A stretch of 25,898 nt of DNA from positions 1-25,898 of the forward strand of contig CABQCM010000001.1 in the NCBI GenBank assembly GCA_902462665.1. The letters run 5' to 3'. Below, in pieces: positions 24,409-25,898 of the stretch; within the stretch, counting starts at the first letter, position 1; the number at the start of each line of letters is the position of its first letter. The translations under genes were made by a program, and so were the position numbers. The stretch comes from an uncultured Oscillospiraceae bacterium (GTDB lineage: Bacteria > Bacillota > Clostridia > Oscillospirales > Acutalibacteraceae). A model generated the notes under the pieces. The model did not search any database, had not been told where the DNA came from, and saw nothing but the letters and a program-made list of their open reading frames with translations.

Positions 24409-24648
24409 ATGACTTATAGCAAGGCAATTGAAATCAGAATATTATCCTTGTGCGATCAAAGAGATTTTACGATATCTCATTTGGCCAGGTTATCGAATCT
24501 GCGTCAGTCAACCATAGAAGATATTTTACTTGGCAACACGAAGAATCCAACCTTGAAAACCCTGCATAAAATTTCAAAGGGATTTCAGATGACGGTCGCC
24601 GAGTTTTTGGATTTTCCTGAAATGAAAGAGGAAGAGTTTGAGGATTGA
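24409..24648 (+). CDS. XRE-family (Cro/C1-type HTH) transcriptional regulator
   Basis: A 79-residue protein made of a single HTH domain: KAIEIRILSLCDQRDFTISH, then LARLSNLRQSTIEDILLGNT (turn and recognition helix), KNPTLKTLHKISKGFQMTVA and an acidic tail EFLDFPEMKEEEFED. It has no ligand-binding domain. GGGGGGAG stands ~8 nt before ATG 24409. Two identical-type operators immediately upstream (24287-24310 and 24332-24345) make negative autoregulation likely. A terminator follows directly, so it is a single-gene unit. Similar 75-80 residue regulators are frequent in gut Clostridia; whether it also controls the ABC operon is unknown, and the AACGG-N4-CCGTT site was not found near 11535. Confidence 0.93.
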   Translation: MTYSKAIEIRILSLCDQRDFTISHLARLSNLRQSTIEDILLGNTKNPTLKTLHKISKGFQMTVAEFLDFPEMKEEEFED

Positions 24649-24689
24649 ACCCCCGATCACAGCTGCATGCTGATGAACGGGGGATTTTT
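24649..24689 (+). terminator. rho-independent terminator of the XRE gene
   Basis: The outer stem CCCCCG (24650-24655) pairs with CGGGGG (24678-24683), and an inner CAGC/GCTG stem (24660-24663, 24669-24672) sits in the loop. Five T follow at 24685-24689. It starts right at the stop codon. Confidence 0.85.
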
Positions 24690-25037
24690 GTTTGATCAAC
24701 ATGGCACAGCAATGTGTTGAGGGGAAAGAGGATGTTTCTGAGGCAACATTTGTTGACCGCGTAAAAACTTGGAGCTCCTTTGTTCAAGGCTTGTTTGACC
24801 AACCAGCTTTTGTACCTTTCTGCGAAAAGCTTTGTGTATGAATAAAATTTTGACGTATACACCATATTGGCGCGCGAGGTGTCCAGAAGTCCAAGGCGGA
24901 AAAAGGGCTGTTTGCAAAAACCGGCGACATCGGAAGAGGTAGGAAGCGCGCAGGTTTGGATTTTGCGAGCCGGATTGCGCTGATCCGCTGTTTGGGGGAT
25001 TTTAGACGGCAGACGGCAAAAAAAATGAAAAAAACAC
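24690..25037. other. 348-bp region upstream of the S10 operon promoter, no gene recognised
   Basis: I see no supported gene or structured element here. The frames in this stretch lack ribosome binding sites and recognisable domains. A tract of A (25019-25034) lies just before the -35 region and could act as an UP element for the ribosomal-protein promoter. Confidence 0.5.
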
Positions 25038-25066
25038 TTGCATTTGACATTTCCATGTGGTATTAT
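25038..25066 (+). promoter_or_regulatory. promoter of the S10 ribosomal protein operon
   Basis: TTGCAT (25038-25043) and TATTAT (25061-25066) are separated by 17 bp. A perfect TTGACA overlaps just downstream (25044-25049) but has no -10 hexamer at good spacing except a 14-bp gap to TATTAT at 25064-25069. A run of A precedes the element. The untranslated leader would be about 260 nt. Confidence 0.7.
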
Positions 25067-25174
25067 TATCGGGCACGATTGTGCAGATATGCGTTGATGC
25101 GGGAGGTGGCTGCCCACAGAGGCAGGGAATTTCCGCGGAGTATGTCCGATTTAAAACCGGGCGAACAAGGATTT

Positions 25175-25210
25175 CCGGCATGCGGCAGAGGCTGCTTCTA
25201 CCGTATGCGG
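25175..25210 (+). promoter_or_regulatory. leader hairpin 1 of the S10 operon
   Basis: CCGGCATGCGG (25175-25185) pairs with CCGTATGCGG (25201-25210) with one bulged G and one G-T pair. The stem continues as AGAGG/CTTCT above a C-A mismatch, closed by a CTG loop. It lies 18 nt before the terminator-like hairpin, inside the untranslated leader of rpsJ. Confidence 0.6.
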
Positions 25211-25228
25211 ATCGCGTTTTGTGCCATC

Positions 25229-25261
25229 CCGGATTTGCTGAAGAGGCAATTCCGGTTTTTT
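25229..25261 (+). terminator. terminator-like attenuator hairpin in the S10 operon leader
   Basis: CCGGA (25229-25233) pairs with TCCGG (25251-25255), then after a T-T mismatch TTGC pairs with GCAA, with a TGAAGAG loop. Six T follow at 25256-25261. It is 74 nt before the rpsJ start and downstream of the promoter, so it can only act as a regulated (or leaky) terminator of the ribosomal operon. Confidence 0.65.
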
Positions 25262-25335
25262 GGTGTCAGGGGATGAAACACCCGGCACAGTGTTCACAAA
25301 ACGAGCCCGCCAACTATGTTAAGGAGGCGAACCCC

Positions 25336-25647
25336 ATGGCAGCAAAAGAAAAAATTCGCATCAGACTCAAGGGTTACGATCATCAGCTGGTTGACCAGTC
25401 GGCTGAGAAGATCGTCGAGACCGCAAAGCGCACCGGCGCCCGCGTGTCGGGTCCCATCCCCCTTCCCACCGAGAAGGAGGTCGTCACCATCCTGCGCGCG
25501 GTCCACAAATATAAGGATTCCCGCGAGCAGTTTGAGATGCGCACCCACAAGCGCCTCATCGACATCCTCAGACCTTCCAACAAGACGGTGGAAGCCCTGA
25601 TGGGTCTGGAGCTCCCTGCCGGCGTTGAAATCGAGATTAAGCTCTGA
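25336..25647 (+). CDS. rpsJ: 30S ribosomal protein S10
   Basis: A 103-residue S10 of normal length, with KIRIRLKGYDHQLVDQSAEK at the start, TAKRTGARVSGPIPLPTEKE, the loop and HKYKDSREQFEMRTHKRLID, and the end PAGVEIEIKL, all family hallmarks. S10 is in the 30S head and, as NusE, takes part in antitermination complexes. AAGGAGG (25321-25327) precedes ATG 25336. It is the first gene of the S10 operon, after a ~260-nt leader with two hairpins, and rplC follows 61 bp later. Confidence 0.98.
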   Translation: MAAKEKIRIRLKGYDHQLVDQSAEKIVETAKRTGARVSGPIPLPTEKEVVTILRAVHKYKDSREQFEMRTHKRLIDILRPSNKTVEALMGLELPAGVEIEIKL

Positions 25648-25708
25648 TTTTTACCGGCGAGAGGTCACGTTGGCACACGCCAACCAATAACCGAAGGAGG
25701 AAAACAGC

Positions 25709-25898
25709 ATGAAAAAAGCAATCATCGGAAAAAAGCTCGGCATGACTCAGCTCTTTGACGAGAGCGGCAACGTCATCCCGGTCACCGTCGTCGAGGCTGG
25801 CCCCTGCATGGTCATCCAGAAGAAGACGGTCGAAAACGACGGCTACGAGGCCGTTCAGGTCGGGTTCGGCGAGGTCAAGGCAGGTAAGGTTAACAAGC
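25709..25898 (+). CDS. rplC: 50S ribosomal protein L3, N-terminal part (runs off the window)
   Basis: ATG 25709, preceded by AAGGAGG (25694-25700), opens a frame still open at the window end (63 codons). The start MKKAIIGKKLGMTQLFDESG and the following VIPVTVVEAGPCMVIQKKT are typical of bacterial L3, which binds 23S rRNA domain VI and is needed for early 50S assembly. Second gene of the S10 operon; the remaining ~150 residues lie outside. Confidence 0.97.
   Translation, partial: MKKAIIGKKLGMTQLFDESGNVIPVTVVEAGPCMVIQKKTVENDGYEAVQVGFGEVKAGKVNK

Noticed and set aside
24956..25276. A 106-codon frame running through the S10 promoter and leader, and a frame extending rpsJ upstream to 25057
   Set aside because: They overlap the promoter and hairpins. 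S10 has its own AAGGAGG and a family-typical start at 25336.

Overview
The window looks like a chromosomal segment of a Gram-positive, low-to-mid GC Clostridia-type bacterium (Bacillota; an Oscillospirales/Ruminococcaceae-like gut lineage is my best guess). The signs are strong AGGAGG-type ribosome binding sites, TTG and GTG starts, consensus sigma-A promoters, many U-tract terminators, lipoprotein-type signal peptides and Firmicutes-specific families (DUF4173, DUF2975 with a YozG-like regulator, DUF4491, DUF5696). No phage, IS element, CRISPR array, rRNA or tRNA is visible.

Layout. (1) 1-4656 is an origin-type block: the end of parA (soj), parB (spo0J), an acyl-ACP thioesterase and mnmG, with two parS sites that are exact reverse complements flanking the thioesterase. 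The gap before mnmG also holds copy 1 of a ~240-bp interspersed repeat. (2) 5142-7649 is a secreted subtilisin-like protease and a lipoprotein resembling PrcB, in one transcription unit with a consensus promoter and a strong terminator. (3) 7843-10347, minus strand, is an operon for a DUF2975 membrane protein, a YozG-like HTH regulator and a DUF4173 membrane protein. (4) 10582-10899 is a DUF4491 small membrane protein with its own terminator. (5) 11645-23468 is a single ~12-kb operon: a very long solute-binding protein with two N-terminal beta domains, a CUT1 permease pair, an NHL-propeller/TPR/Yip1 membrane fusion protein, a large exported DUF5696 protein, and a second CUT1 permease pair. (6) 23518-24408 is non-coding with repeat copy 2, a 19-bp stem hairpin and two operators in front of a small XRE regulator (24409-24648). 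(7) From about 25038 the S10 ribosomal operon begins: promoter, a ~260-nt structured leader with a terminator-like hairpin, rpsJ, and the start of rplC.

How it fits together. ParA/ParB/parS segregate the origin and MnmG modifies tRNA wobble uridines. The ABC cluster is the most interesting part. One solute-binding protein is served by two complete permease pairs but no ATPase, which is usual for CUT1 importers sharing an MsmX-type ATPase encoded elsewhere. Two large surface proteins of unknown role (the NHL-Yip1 fusion and DUF5696) sit between the pairs. I read it as an envelope-associated glycan capture, processing and import machine whose substrate cannot be read from sequence.

The other candidates for something undescribed are the ~240-bp repeat, whose two diverged copies keep a hairpin through a compensatory base-pair change, and the S10 leader with its possible attenuator. 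All family names come from motif recognition by eye; no database search was run.
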